Source of the DNA: F23-B02 sp946405205
GTDB lineage: Bacteria; Bacillota; Clostridia; Oscillospirales; Oscillospiraceae
Length of the DNA stretch: 64,000 nucleotides
Assembly: GCA_946405205.1 (NCBI GenBank)
Contig: CAMJGL010000007.1
Span: 1 to 64,000 of the forward strand
Direction: 5' to 3'
Part shown: positions 1-8,858 of the stretch, in pieces
Layout of the letters: every line of letters begins with the position of its first letter
How positions within the stretch are numbered: position 1 is the first letter of the stretch
Translations under genes and position numbers: made by a program
Notes under the pieces: generated by a model
The model's database searches: none
Seen by the model: the letters and a program-made list of their open reading frames with translations, nothing else
Told to the model about the DNA's origin: nothing

Positions 1-47
1 CACCCCACTTGTTAGATAGTATATCATACTGTCTAACAAATGGGGTG
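1..47. repeat. Near-perfect 22-bp inverted repeat
   Basis: Two 22-base arms (1-22 and 26-47) pair over a 3-base loop with only two G-U positions. It lies directly downstream of the SLH protein gene that ends at 85. There is no T-run on either side, so a simple intrinsic terminator is not obvious. It could be a REP-like or mobile inverted repeat whose context is cut by the window edge. Confidence 0.6.
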
Positions 48-84
48 CAATTCAGATGCGGGATTTTTGCTTTCGTTATTGTTT

Positions 85-1692
85 TCAGGTCATGTCGCGG
101 TAGATGAAGGTCACGACATGGGCGCGGGTGCAGACGGCGTTGGGACGGAAGCTGCCGTCGGGATAGCCGGTGGTTATCCCCTCGCCCGCAGCCCAGAGTA
201 TCGCCGCTCTGAAGTCGGCGTTCGTCACCGTGCCGAGGTCCGTGAGCGTCACGCCGGGCTTTGCCTCGGGCCTGCCCTCATAGCGCCAGAGGAAGGTAAC
301 AAACTGGGCGCGGGTCACCGTCGCGTCGGGCGCGAAGTGCGTTGAGTCAACGCCGAGGGTTATTCCCTCGCCGACCGCCCAGAGTATCGCGGTGTAGTAG
401 GGGTTGTCCTTACCGTTTGCCTGCTTTGCAGATACGTCAACGAAGGGATTGACCGTGGATTTCGGAGCCGGCTCGCCCGCCGCTCTCCACAGGAAGGTCA
501 CGACCTGCGCTCTCGTGCAATCGGCGTCGGGCTTGAAGATGCCGTTGCCGTAGCCGGTGGTTATTCCCTCGTTTGCCGCCCAGAGTATCGCGTCGGCAAA
601 GGGCTTATGCTTTCCGTCGACGTCAACGTCCGTGAACGGATACGCCGCGGGCTCGTAGTCGGGATCCTTTTCGCCGCAGCGTGTGCATATTCCGTTTTCA
701 TAGCTGTGACCGAGGGCATTGCCTAAAATGACCTTGTAGCTGTCGCCGCAGGAACAGGTATACTTGAAGTATCCGTCTTCAGTACATGTCGGATCCGTAT
801 ATGTGCCTGTATATTCGTGTGTATGTCCATCTTTTTCCCACAAAGCGAAGAAAGTATAGCCGCTTACACCGCTATAGCCGTCTGTCCAGGAATTGTTAAA
901 AGTATATGTGCTGCCGTCTCCATATACCTTCTTTTCATATCCGTTGGCCGTAATATCACTCTGAGAAACCCAGCCTTTCCCGGTGACATACCATTTGCCG
1001 TCGGCGTCGCGGCACACATTCCATCCGGCAAAGGAGCTGCCGCTTTTCGTAAACGTGTTTGCGGGGAGAGTAAATTCCTGACCGAATTTGACCTTTATGC
1101 TATCAATGCTTCCGCTGCCGCCGTTTGCCGAAAATGACATGGTATAGGTATTCTTCGAGTTGTCAAGCGAAGATATATGCACAACTTTTGCCACCATATC
1201 GCAGGAGGTCGTATGCTCATAGGCGGTGTTGACGCTCAGCTTATATGTCTTGTTGTTCAGTGCGCTGTTATGCGCATAAAAAGTTGCGAGCCCGTTGCTG
1301 TTATACCCTCCGCAAAGAAGGATATGAGGAGACTTCTTGTGAGTGTTGCAGTACTGGAACACAATGTCACCAGCGGCGAGAATATCTCCGTCGAGAGCCT
1401 TTGTAGCATAGCCGCTGCTATTTAGCTTCAGCTGCTGCTGCGGTAAGCCCGTCGCCTTGCAGACTGCCTCGTAGCAGTCGCGTGTGGTCGACTGCGATTT
1501 GATGTTGATGCCGCCGGCTATCACACAGCGCGACACGAAAGTCGCACACGCGCCTTCACCGTCGTTCCAGTGCTCCTTAGCGTAGGCTATGGCCTTATCC
1601 ACACTGTAGGTCGCCGCTGCCGATGCCCCTGTCGGCATGAGAGCAAAGATCATTACAAGTACAAGCAGGGCAGAGAGTACACGCTTTTTCAT
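85..1692 (-). CDS. Secreted amidase/NlpC-like protein with three SLH domains
   Basis: Probable cell-wall hydrolase held on the envelope by S-layer homology domains. Residues 1-26 are a signal peptide. Residues 27-175 resemble the putative amidase (Amidase_6, papain-like) fold, with a candidate nucleophile in GACATFVSR and a candidate His in SPHILLCGGY. Residues 180-290 are an InlB/Listeria-Bacteroides-type repeat (SFSANGG start, FFALWEKDG end). A short Cys/His-rich stretch with PTCTEDG follows. Three SLH repeats fill residues 350-535, each with the ILWAANEGITTGYG-type motif. The start has a GGAGG ribosome site six bases upstream. It stands alone, and the inverted repeat at 1-47 follows it. 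The SLH and repeat calls are firm; the exact peptidase family is inferred from motifs. Confidence 0.85.
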   Translation of the reverse strand: MKKRVLSALLVLVMIFALMPTGASAAATYSVDKAIAYAKEHWNDGEGACATFVSRCVIAGGINIKSQSTTRDCYEAVCKATGLPQQQLKLNSSGYATKALDGDILAAGDIVFQYCNTHKKSPHILLCGGYNSNGLATFYAHNSALNNKTYKLSVNTAYEHTTSCDMVAKVVHISSLDNSKNTYTMSFSANGGSGSIDSIKVKFGQEFTLPANTFTKSGSSFAGWNVCRDADGKWYVTGKGWVSQSDITANGYEKKVYGDGSTYTFNNSWTDGYSGVSGYTFFALWEKDGHTHEYTGTYTDPTCTEDGYFKYTCSCGDSYKVILGNALGHSYENGICTRCGEKDPDYEPAAYPFTDVDVDGKHKPFADAILWAANEGITTGYGNGIFKPDADCTRAQVVTFLWRAAGEPAPKSTVNPFVDVSAKQANGKDNPYYTAILWAVGEGITLGVDSTHFAPDATVTRAQFVTFLWRYEGRPEAKPGVTLTDLGTVTNADFRAAILWAAGEGITTGYPDGSFRPNAVCTRAHVVTFIYRDMT

Positions 1693-1788
1693 AAATATCC
1701 TCCGATCTCTATTTATGCTTTTATTGTCATCTGTCTTGAACTGATTTAAGTGCAGAATCTTTTTTCGGGCGGTTTATATCATACATTT

Positions 1789-3225
1789 TTATTTGTTTAT
1801 GTCTATAAGATTTTTATAGAAATCCACGGCGCCGGGCAGGCAGCTTATCTCGATATTCTCGTTTAAGCCGTGCATACCCTTCATTTGCTCGGGGCCGTAT
1901 ATCACGGGGCCAAAGCGGATGCAGTTATCGCATATCTCCTGATAAAACTGGCAGTCCGTGCCGCCGGTCATGACATAGGGGCTGTATGGAAGCCCCGGGA
2001 ATGTGCGCTCAATGGCCGACACCACCTTGCCCCAGGCCTCGCCGCGGGTATCGACGGGCTCGGTATAGTCCGCCGCCCACAGTATCTCCGTTTCAAGGCC
2101 GTACTTTTCCGCAAGCTTCGTGATTATGGCAAGGCTCTCATCCTTGCCCTGATGCGGGATAAAGCGCATATTCGCCCACACGGAGGCCTCCTGCGGCAGC
2201 ACGTTCGCCGCGTCGGAGCCCGACTGCATCGTGAACGCGACGGTGGTCTTGAGCATGGCTCCCGCCTGAGCGGACACCATCGGCAGCGCGAGCATCAGCA
2301 GCGGCTTGAACAGCCATATATTCCCGAACAGCAGCTTCATGCCGAAGCCGGCGTAGGGCGCGAGCGTCTCGAACATGGCCCTGACCTCGGGCAGCAGCTT
2401 CTTTTTGAAAGGACTGCGGGTCTCAACGCGGTTTACGAACTTCGCGAGCCTCGGGATGGGGGAGTTTTTCGTGGGCGCGCTGGAGTGGCCGCCGCTTGAA
2501 CGGGCGGTGAATTTCAGATCGCCCTTGCCCTTTTCAAAGACTCCGATCATGGCGAAATTGCCCTTGATGCCGCCGATGGGCTCATTTATTATGCCGCCGC
2601 CCTCGTCGCAGACGAGATGGGGCCTGACGCCGCGGCGCTTGAGCTCCGAAACGAGCTTTTTGCAGCCGCCGCCGGCAAATTCCTCGGTGCAGGAGGAGGA
2701 TATGTACACGTCCTGCTCGGGCACGAAGCCCTGCGCGAGCAGCTCCTCGGCCGCCTGGAAAAAGGCCATGACGGTGCATTTGGTGTCGGCGGCTCCCCTG
2801 CCCCAGACCTTGCCCTCGGCAATATCGCCGGAGAAGGGCGCGTGCAGCCACTCGCCCTCGGCGGGCACGACGTCCTGATGGCTCATGAGCACCATGGGCT
2901 TGTCGTGCCTTTTGCCCTGCCAGTAATACAGAAGGTTGCCGTCGATAACGGTGCGCTCAAGCCTTTCGTGCACCAGCGGGAAGAGCTTTTCCAGCAGCTT
3001 GTGAAATGCGTAAAACTTTGCTCCCGTCGGGTCTTCGGGGGTCGAGACCGTTTCGCACCTTATCATTTCGGCGAGCTTTTCGGCGTATTCCATTGCGCGG
3101 GCCTCGTCCGGCTCGGGAACATAGTCCGAGACCTTGCCCGGCATCATAAGTGTGCGCACTACCGCCGCCGCGAGCAGCGAGGCTCCGGCCGAGGCCGCCG
3201 CAAGCCCGATATTTTTAGCCTTCAT
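1789..3225 (-). CDS. M20-family metallopeptidase with N-terminal membrane anchor
   Basis: Zn-dependent exo/dipeptidase-like enzyme of 478 residues. The N-terminus has a short hydrophobic segment (IGLAAASAGASLLAAAVV). M20 hallmarks are LMSHQDVVPA, the WGRGAADTK metal ligand region, CTEEFAGGG with the catalytic Glu, and TGGTDCQFY near the C-terminus. The same frame stays open far upstream to 3729, but that part overlaps the next gene. The ATG at 3225 has an AGGAGG site seven bases upstream and starts the homologous region, so it is chosen. The upstream gene stops two bases before it, so the genes are coupled. With two membrane proteins upstream, peptide or acyl-amino-acid uptake followed by hydrolysis is a reasonable inference. 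Confidence 0.9.
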   Translation of the reverse strand: MKAKNIGLAAASAGASLLAAAVVRTLMMPGKVSDYVPEPDEARAMEYAEKLAEMIRCETVSTPEDPTGAKFYAFHKLLEKLFPLVHERLERTVIDGNLLYYWQGKRHDKPMVLMSHQDVVPAEGEWLHAPFSGDIAEGKVWGRGAADTKCTVMAFFQAAEELLAQGFVPEQDVYISSSCTEEFAGGGCKKLVSELKRRGVRPHLVCDEGGGIINEPIGGIKGNFAMIGVFEKGKGDLKFTARSSGGHSSAPTKNSPIPRLAKFVNRVETRSPFKKKLLPEVRAMFETLAPYAGFGMKLLFGNIWLFKPLLMLALPMVSAQAGAMLKTTVAFTMQSGSDAANVLPQEASVWANMRFIPHQGKDESLAIITKLAEKYGLETEILWAADYTEPVDTRGEAWGKVVSAIERTFPGLPYSPYVMTGGTDCQFYQEICDNCIRFGPVIYGPEQMKGMHGLNENIEISCLPGAVDFYKNLIDINK

Positions 3226-3227
3226 CC

Positions 3228-3914
3228 TTACGCCTCCTGTTTGTTCTTCCTGTACAGCAGGAAGGCGATGCCGATGGCTATCGCGCCGCTGGGGAGGATC
3301 ATAAAGCTCGTCGAGGAGATGAGCCCGGGCACGAAAATGAACAGCAGGCTCATGACCGCCAGCGGAATGAGCGCGATCTTCAGATTGTTGCGGAAATACT
3401 TGTACGCCATCGCGCCGAACAGCGCGGGAACTACGTTGTCGAAGGCCGGCTGCAGTGCGGGGTCCTGAAGCACCGGCTGCAGGGGGATGAGCAGCGCGAC
3501 GCCCAGCGCTAGCACAAGGATCGTGACCAGAGAGGCCGTCGCTATCGAGAGCGTCGAGATTATCTCGTTCTCGGGCGTACCGGTCTTTGCGCCGACGATA
3601 TCGCGCGCGTTGACCGCGCAGGGTATTTTCATGTTGATAAGGTTTCCGGTAATAAACGCGAGGTAGCCGCCGCCCGCGCCCAGCATGGGCGTGTACACAA
3701 GATACTCGGCGATGCAGCTTACAAACCACACGACGCCGACGGCGAGGAAGGCCTTGCCCGCCGCCGGAAGATTGGGCATCGCGCCGAGGTGCATGCCCAT
3801 GACAAACGGTGCTCCGAGGAGCATCACGAGCGTTATCGTGCAGACTATCCTGCCCAAAACATGAGTGCGGTTATTGTATTTTTTAAAAATTTCGGTTTTT
3901 TCGGTCTCGGTCAT
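3228..3914 (-). CDS. Polytopic membrane protein, partner of DUF5058 protein
   Basis: A 228-residue integral membrane protein with about six hydrophobic segments and a short charged cytoplasmic N-terminus. I recognise it only as a family that commonly sits beside DUF5058 proteins and M20 peptidases; no biochemical function is known to me. It contains a Gly-rich loop (LGAGGGYLAFITGNLINMK) and a loop with ARDIVGAKTGTPENEI. It lies 12 bases after the DUF5058 gene and 2 bases before the peptidase start. The three probably form one transcript and may form a two-subunit transporter feeding the peptidase. Confidence 0.75.
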   Translation of the reverse strand: MTETEKTEIFKKYNNRTHVLGRIVCTITLVMLLGAPFVMGMHLGAMPNLPAAGKAFLAVGVVWFVSCIAEYLVYTPMLGAGGGYLAFITGNLINMKIPCAVNARDIVGAKTGTPENEIISTLSIATASLVTILVLALGVALLIPLQPVLQDPALQPAFDNVVPALFGAMAYKYFRNNLKIALIPLAVMSLLFIFVPGLISSTSFMILPSGAIAIGIAFLLYRKNKQEA

Positions 3915-3926
3915 TTCCGCACCTCC

Positions 3927-4745
3927 TCAGCTTACAAATCCGTTTATTATCACAGCGGCAGCCATGGCAATTATCATGCTGCCCGCGATGGAAAAGCTCT
4001 CGACCCACGCGGCCTTTTTCTTTTCGGCAAGCCATATGAACACAGCCATGACCGCGCCCGAAACGAGCACGACAGCCAGAGGCAGCCACGAGCCGCCGAA
4101 ACCGAACAGACCTCCGCCGCCGCCTGAGATGAAGCCGCCTATGTAGCTTCCGATATAGGCGCTGACAAGGCCGATGAACATCGCGGTCATCGCCGTGTCG
4201 CCGAAGCCGGCCGCGCCGCCTGTTTTCGCGCTCTTGGGATTGCTGAGCCGCTTGAGGTACTTCTTGTTGAAGAATATCGAGAACACCATTCCCCACATGA
4301 TGCAGAAGCTCATCACAAGGGCGATGGTCGTGAAGGCCTCGGCCGTCATCTCGGCGGCGCTCAGACCCGAAAGGCCGATGGCCTCCGCCGCGCCCTGCGC
4401 CACCTGAGTCTCATAGTGCAGCGCGCCGATGACGGAAAGGCGCAGCCACGGCAGCGGAGTTCCCAGGCTGCCCGACAGTGCGATGACGCCCAGCAGTATG
4501 CCCACCGAGGGCAGCACTGCAAAGGTCGCGCTTGCCGTTATCGTTCTTTTCATTTTTGTCCTGTCCATGCCGATGGCAAGGCCCGCCCTGTAAGCCCGCA
4601 CCATGAAAAACACGCAGACGATCGCGACAAAAAGCACTATCACGCCGCAGATCAGGTACATTACGGGGCTGTTGAGCTGCGATAGTATTGACAAAAGATC
4701 ACCTTCAATTTCAGTTTTTTCGTTCCGATGACAATATTTTATCAT
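3927..4745 (-). CDS. DUF5058 family membrane protein
   Basis: A membrane protein of about 255-272 residues resembling DUF5058. Hydrophobic helices are separated by loops including RMKRTITASATFAVLPSVGI and a Gly-rich stretch FISGGGGGLFGFGGSW. The longest frame begins at 4745 with a charged leader unlike relatives, which start close to the first helix. A TTG at 4694 preceded by GAAGGTGA is a plausible real start. It is the first gene of the three-gene set with the 228-residue membrane protein and the M20 peptidase. A transport role for peptides or amino-acid conjugates is inferred only from context. Confidence 0.75.
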   Translation of the reverse strand: MIKYCHRNEKTEIEGDLLSILSQLNSPVMYLICGVIVLFVAIVCVFFMVRAYRAGLAIGMDRTKMKRTITASATFAVLPSVGILLGVIALSGSLGTPLPWLRLSVIGALHYETQVAQGAAEAIGLSGLSAAEMTAEAFTTIALVMSFCIMWGMVFSIFFNKKYLKRLSNPKSAKTGGAAGFGDTAMTAMFIGLVSAYIGSYIGGFISGGGGGLFGFGGSWLPLAVVLVSGAVMAVFIWLAEKKKAAWVESFSIAGSMIIAMAAAVIINGFVS

Positions 4746-4790
4746 TCAACAGGCAAGCTGTCCACATATTTAACAGCGGCAGCCGGAAAA

Positions 4791-4818
4791 AAATCCCCCT
4801 GCGCGGGGCAGGGGGATG
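4791..4818 (-). terminator. Intrinsic terminator after the 80-residue gene
   Basis: On the minus strand a CCCCCTGC...GCAGGGGG stem with a short loop is followed by ATTTTTTT, just beyond the stop of the small gene at 4828. Confidence 0.85.
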
Positions 4819-4827
4819 AAAACGCTT

Positions 4828-5070
4828 TTACTCGATCTCGAGCTTCATGGGCACCCAGAAGGTGAAGCCGTACAGCATGGTGTTTATAAAGCAGCGAGTG
4901 TCGTCATACCAGACCTTTTTGCCGGCCTTTTTCGCAACGGCAAAATACTCCGCAAGGTGCAGTCCGTAAAGCACCAGAGGCATTACGGGGTTTTTCTTGA
5001 TTATCGCGTGGGCGAAGCTTGCCGCGCCAAGCACGAGGCAGGATTTGCGAGCGGTGCTCCAAACGTTCAT
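4828..5070 (-). CDS. Small hypothetical membrane-associated protein
   Basis: An 80-residue protein that I do not recognise. It has two hydrophobic stretches (CLVLGAASFAHAI and PLVLYGLHLAEYFAV) and a conserved-looking end GFTFWVPMKLEIE. A GGAGA ribosome site precedes the ATG and a strong terminator follows the stop, so it looks like a real monocistronic gene. It lies between the sortase gene and the DUF5058 operon, with no obvious link to either. Confidence 0.65.
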   Translation of the reverse strand: MNVWSTARKSCLVLGAASFAHAIIKKNPVMPLVLYGLHLAEYFAVAKKAGKKVWYDDTRCFINTMLYGFTFWVPMKLEIE

Positions 5071-5180
5071 TTTGTGTTCTCCTTGATCATAGTTTTGATT
5101 CTCAGTACTTTAAGGGTGTTCCTTCCTTCCCTTTTGGATGGCATTATATCACATATTTATTACCGGCACAAGTCCAATTG

Positions 5181-5948
5181 TCATGCCGCGGGTATCTCGG
5201 CAATAAGCCTGCCCATGACGATATAACGCTGCTGATTATTGCCCCGCAGGCAGGTCGAGAGCGTCAGCACCCTGTCGCTGTCATAGCTCAGCTCCACTCC
5301 CTCAAGGTAGTTGGCATTCAGGTCGGTCTTGTACATGACCTGTCCGAAAAATTCCTCGTAGTCGGCGCGGCTGTTGAAATCGCGGTTGGTGAGGATGTGC
5401 TCATAGGAATACGGGCAAGCCGCGATTATCTCGTACACCAGCTCCCTGTCCGGCAGATATACATATATATACCTGTGCGAGTCGAACACCCTGACGTCCG
5501 CGAAGTCGTTCAGGGGCGCAAACATCTTTCCGGAGCGGAGATTATGGCCGTAGAGCACCGTCATGCGGTCGGAAAAGTCCCTGCTGTTATAGTTTTCGCT
5601 GTATATGCAGCCTCCGCTGTAGCTTGAGCCGTCGGAGCTTCGGCGTATGTAATAGCTGTTGTCCGTCGGGTGCTGCACAACGGGATAGCTTATGTCCATC
5701 CCCGGAACGTAGAGCCATGCGTATATATCCTCGTTTACCTCTTTAAGCGCCTCAAAGTCCACGGGTATCTCTGCGGTCTCGGCGTCAATGTCCCCCGCAA
5801 GCTCATTTTCTTCAACATTTCTCTGCAGCAGCTCATCGAGGCGGCCTCCCTGCCAGTACTGCCACAGGTACACTCCGCACCAGGCTATTACCGCCAGCGA
5901 AATTATCGCCGCAGCTATAAGTATTATCCGTGTTCCCTTTTTGCTCAT
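5181..5948 (-). CDS. srtB: Class B sortase
   Basis: Transpeptidase that cleaves a sorting signal between Thr and Gly and attaches the protein to the cell wall. The N-terminal helix (IILIAAAIISLAVIAWCGVYLW) is the membrane anchor. The catalytic His lies in VLYGHNLRSG, the Cys in LTLSTCLRG and the Arg in the final segment QQRYIVMGR. The 255-residue length suits class B. The frame is open to a TTG at 5975, but that codon sits against a terminator hairpin (5974-6009). The ATG at 5948 with GGTGAGG eight bases upstream is the better start. Upstream is a tiny protein carrying SPQTG, the kind of signal used by clostridial SrtB enzymes, which is very likely its substrate. Confidence 0.92.
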   Translation of the reverse strand: MSKKGTRIILIAAAIISLAVIAWCGVYLWQYWQGGRLDELLQRNVEENELAGDIDAETAEIPVDFEALKEVNEDIYAWLYVPGMDISYPVVQHPTDNSYYIRRSSDGSSYSGGCIYSENYNSRDFSDRMTVLYGHNLRSGKMFAPLNDFADVRVFDSHRYIYVYLPDRELVYEIIAACPYSYEHILTNRDFNSRADYEEFFGQVMYKTDLNANYLEGVELSYDSDRVLTLSTCLRGNNQQRYIVMGRLIAEIPAA

Positions 5949-5973
5949 TTTCTGCCTCACCGCTTTGAAATCC

Positions 5974-6009
5974 AAAAAAGCTCCATGACTGCTTCCGCAT
6001 TCATGGAGC
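5974..6009 (-). terminator. Terminator between sortase substrate and sortase
   Basis: On the minus strand a GCTCCATGA...TCATGGAGC stem (arms 6001-6009 and 5980-5988) is followed by TTTTTT. It lies after the small substrate gene and ends within 30 bases of the sortase start. It probably makes the substrate transcript much more abundant than sortase read-through. Confidence 0.8.
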
Positions 6010-6026
6010 CGTTTGTTGTTTTTGTC

Positions 6027-6269
6027 TTACTTATTGCTGATGAGCTTCCTGCCGCAGAAGACGGCTGCTCCAATCGCAAGCACCATTGCGGCGACGACGA
6101 AGAAGATCGTGTAGGTATCGCCGGTCTGGGGAGAGGGATTAGGATTGTTGTTTTCCACGTCAGTATTGCCGGTCTCGGGGCTGGCAACGTCGTTGCTTGC
6201 AGCCATGGCAACCGCGGACATGGAGAAAACAAGAACGAGAATGAGCAGAATACTTACAAACTTTTTCAT
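6027..6269 (-). CDS. Very small sortase B substrate (SPQTG)
   Basis: An 80-residue exported protein. Residues 1-24 are a signal peptide (LLILVLVFSMSAVAMAA). A stretch of about 25 Asn/Pro-rich residues holds SPETG and then SPQTGD. A hydrophobic helix (IFFVVAAMVLAIGAAVF) and a basic tail (CGRKLISNK) follow, which is the standard sorting-signal layout. SPxTG is the signal used by Clostridioides difficile SrtB. After processing only about 30 residues would remain, so there is no room for a folded domain. The sortase gene follows after a terminator. Its role is unknown; it could be a wall-linked peptide, a decoy or a peptide precursor. Confidence 0.8.
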   Translation of the reverse strand: MKKFVSILLILVLVFSMSAVAMAASNDVASPETGNTDVENNNPNPSPQTGDTYTIFFVVAAMVLAIGAAVFCGRKLISNK

Positions 6270-6374
6270 ATGTGAATCCTCCTTAGAGCAGCATTAACAC
6301 TGATACATTTTTATATTACACCATTCTTTTCTGAAATGCAACTGCTTTTTTACATTTTATGTTTTGTTTCTTTT

Positions 6375-7721
6375 TCATCCTATGCCGCCGAGGACAGCAC
6401 CGGCTACCAGGGCGATAAGCGCACAGGCGCAGTATACATACTTGCTCAGCGGATAATACCACTTGCCGATGGGCTTGCGGGCGCCCTCGTTAACACTGTC
6501 GAGCACGAACTTTTTGCCCGCGATCCAGAAGAACATGATCGCCGCCAAAAGCGCGCCGAGCGGGCAGATATAGATGGAAACAACATCCATCCACTGGGAC
6601 ACGATAGCCTGTATGCACAGCGCGACCGCACAGCCGACAACATGGATGACCGCTGTCGCCGGAACGCGGCGCAGACCGAATTTTTCCTGAACAAAGGCAA
6701 CGGGAGCCTCATAGAGGTTGATGATGGAGCTGATGCCCGCAAAGCTCACGCACAGGAAAAACACCATGCCCACTATGCGTCCGCCGGCCATGCCGTTTAT
6801 GACGTTCACAAGGTAGATGAACATGAGTCCCGGGCCGCCGGAATCGAGAGAAGCGCCGCCGGTCGCCATGGCGGGAATGATGACAAAGGCCGCGAGCAGC
6901 GCCGCAAGCGTGTCGAATATCGCAACATTGCGCGCGGAGCTGGGGATGCACTCATTCTTGCTGAGATAGGAGCCGTAGATAACGCTTCCGTTGCCGGCAA
7001 CGGACAGGGAGAAGAAGGCCTGGCCGAAGGCGTATATCCACAGCTGCGGCTGCAGCAGTCCCTCGGGCTTGAGCGTCAGGATGTAGCGATAGCCCTCGGA
7101 GGCGCCGGGCAGCAGGAATATGTACACGCCCAGAGCCACGAACAGGAAAAACAGAACGGGCATCATTACCTTGTTTGCCCTTTCAATGCCCCCCGCGATG
7201 CCGAAGGACATTATGGCAAAGCTGACTGCGATAGCCACCACTATCCAGAGGTTTGCGCCCCAGCTTGAGGCGGTGCTGCCGAAGGTGCCGCCGATAACGT
7301 CCATATTCTGGCCCATGGCAAACAGGTCGCCGCTGAAGGCCATGAAGGTGTATTTGAATATCCAGCCCATGACGCAGGTGTAGCCTATGGCAAGGGCAAG
7401 GGAGCCCAGAACGGGGATATAGCCGATGCGCTCGCCTATCCTGCGCTTGCCGAAGCGAAGCTCGGTGCACATACCGAAGGAGCCCATGGGCCCCGCTCCG
7501 CCCGCACGTCCGAGGGCGTACTCGCCGATAACGCCGGTGGAGCCTATCAGAATGACGAAGATGAAGTACGGGATGAGGAAGGTCAGCCCGCCCCAGGTGG
7601 AGACCAGCATCGGAAATCGCCATATGTTGCCCATGCCCACGGCCGAGCCTATGCAGGCGATGATAAATCCTCCGCGGCTGCGGAAGCCGTCGCGTTTTTG
7701 CACCGAGTCGTTGTTCTTCAT
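6375..7721 (-). CDS. Sodium-dependent symporter of the NSS/SNF family
   Basis: LeuT/MhsT-like Na+:amino-acid symporter of 448 residues with about 11-12 helices. TM1 carries the family signature around IACIGSAVGMGNIWRFP, where the unwound part of the helix binds Na+ and substrate. Further landmarks are the loop before TM2 (WGGLTFLIPYF) and SLSVAGNGSVIYGSYL in TM6. The frame extends 24 residues upstream, but the ATG at 7721 with an AGAGG site agrees with family N-termini. Substrate cannot be read from sequence; bacterial relatives carry Leu, Ala, Trp or Tyr. A bidirectional terminator separates it from the nucleoside transporter operon. Confidence 0.92.
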   Translation of the reverse strand: MKNNDSVQKRDGFRSRGGFIIACIGSAVGMGNIWRFPMLVSTWGGLTFLIPYFIFVILIGSTGVIGEYALGRAGGAGPMGSFGMCTELRFGKRRIGERIGYIPVLGSLALAIGYTCVMGWIFKYTFMAFSGDLFAMGQNMDVIGGTFGSTASSWGANLWIVVAIAVSFAIMSFGIAGGIERANKVMMPVLFFLFVALGVYIFLLPGASEGYRYILTLKPEGLLQPQLWIYAFGQAFFSLSVAGNGSVIYGSYLSKNECIPSSARNVAIFDTLAALLAAFVIIPAMATGGASLDSGGPGLMFIYLVNVINGMAGGRIVGMVFFLCVSFAGISSIINLYEAPVAFVQEKFGLRRVPATAVIHVVGCAVALCIQAIVSQWMDVVSIYICPLGALLAAIMFFWIAGKKFVLDSVNEGARKPIGKWYYPLSKYVYCACALIALVAGAVLGGIG

Positions 7722-7824
7722 ATGTTTGTTACCTCTCGTGACGAATAATTCACAATTAGTTAACATTTTAAATGAAGTCTGCGCCGATGTCAATTATAAT
7801 CGGCAAATTAAGGCGCATATTGCC

Positions 7825-7862
7825 AAAAAACCGTCTGCACCGCAGGGTGCAGACGGTTTTTT
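7825..7862. terminator. Bidirectional intrinsic terminator
   Basis: Ten-base-pair stem CCGTCTGCAC/GTGCAGACGG flanked by six A and six T, ending one base before the stop of the last nucleoside permease gene. On the minus strand it closes the transporter operon. Confidence 0.92.
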
Positions 7863-8858
7863 CTATCGTTCTTCACGGAAATACGCAAGTCCGAGGCTCG
7901 CGGGAGGCTCGTTGCTGCGGCTTTTCTTGAGGGACACGACTATGAGGACGATAATGGTGACCACATAGGGCAGCATCTTGTACAGCTCCTTCATATACAG
8001 GTGCGTGCCCGTGGGGATGAAGAGATAGAGGATATACAGGCCGCCGAAGAGTATCGAGGCGAGAACGCTGACATTGGGTCTCCAGATAGTGAAGATAACG
8101 AGCGCGATGGCGAGCCAGCCGCGGTCACCGAAGGCGTCGTTTGACCACACCCCGCAGGCGTAGTCCATAACGTAGTACAGGCCGCCGAGACCGGCTATCA
8201 TGCTGCCCACGCAGGTGGCGACGTATTTATAGCGGTTTACGTTTATACCGGCGGCGTCGGCAGTCGTTGGGCTTTCGCCGACGGCGCGGAGGTTGAGGCC
8301 CACGCGGGTCTTCTTGATAACATAGGACGAAATAAAGGCTATTATGATCGCGGCATAGGCCAGAAAGCCGTAATCAAGGAACATCGTGCCGAACCAGCCG
8401 AGGTCCTTGGCAAAGGGCAGGGACTTGCTGAAATAGCCACTGGTCGCGGACAGCGCGATGGAGGGCACCTCGGAGCCCGTGAGCTTTATAAGCGAGCCGC
8501 CGAAGAAGTTGCCGATGCCGATACCGAAGGTGGTCAGGGCAAGGCCGGTCACGTTCTGATTTGCTCTCAGGGTGACGGTAAGGAAGCAGTAGATAAGCCC
8601 CATGATGAGCGAGCCGAGCAGGCAGGCAAGAACGGGGATGGCAATGGCGAGGAAGCCGTTCATGTCCGCGGGAGAGGATACCGACTGCTCATACATGAAC
8701 GCGCCGATAACGCCGCAGATACCGCCGACATACATGACGCCGGGGATGCCGAGGTTGAGGTTGCCGGATTTTTCGGTGATTATCTCGCCGGTGCTGCCGA
8801 ATAGCAGCGGTATGCCCTGCATCACGGCTCTGGGGAAAAAGGAAACGATATCAAACAT
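7863..8858 (-). CDS. nupQ: Nucleoside ABC transporter permease (NupQ-like)
   Basis: A 331-residue inner-membrane permease of the BPD_transp_2 class, the second permease of a BMP-dependent nucleoside importer. The N-terminus (LFGSTGEIITEKSGNLNLGIPGVM) is typical. The coupling motif lies around LRAVGESPTTADAAGINVNRYKYV. The start overlaps the end of the preceding permease gene by 8 bases. It is the last gene of the riboswitch-controlled set and is followed by a strong terminator. Nucleoside specificity is inferred from family and the guanine riboswitch. Confidence 0.92.
   Translation of the reverse strand: MFDIVSFFPRAVMQGIPLLFGSTGEIITEKSGNLNLGIPGVMYVGGICGVIGAFMYEQSVSSPADMNGFLAIAIPVLACLLGSLIMGLIYCFLTVTLRANQNVTGLALTTFGIGIGNFFGGSLIKLTGSEVPSIALSATSGYFSKSLPFAKDLGWFGTMFLDYGFLAYAAIIIAFISSYVIKKTRVGLNLRAVGESPTTADAAGINVNRYKYVATCVGSMIAGLGGLYYVMDYACGVWSNDAFGDRGWLAIALVIFTIWRPNVSVLASILFGGLYILYLFIPTGTHLYMKELYKMLPYVVTIIVLIVVSLKKSRSNEPPASLGLAYFREER

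Noticed and set aside
3228..3729. Long N-terminal extension of the M20 peptidase frame
   Set aside because: It lies inside the upstream membrane-protein gene and has Arg/His-rich shadow composition; the ATG at 3225 with AGGAGG is the real start.
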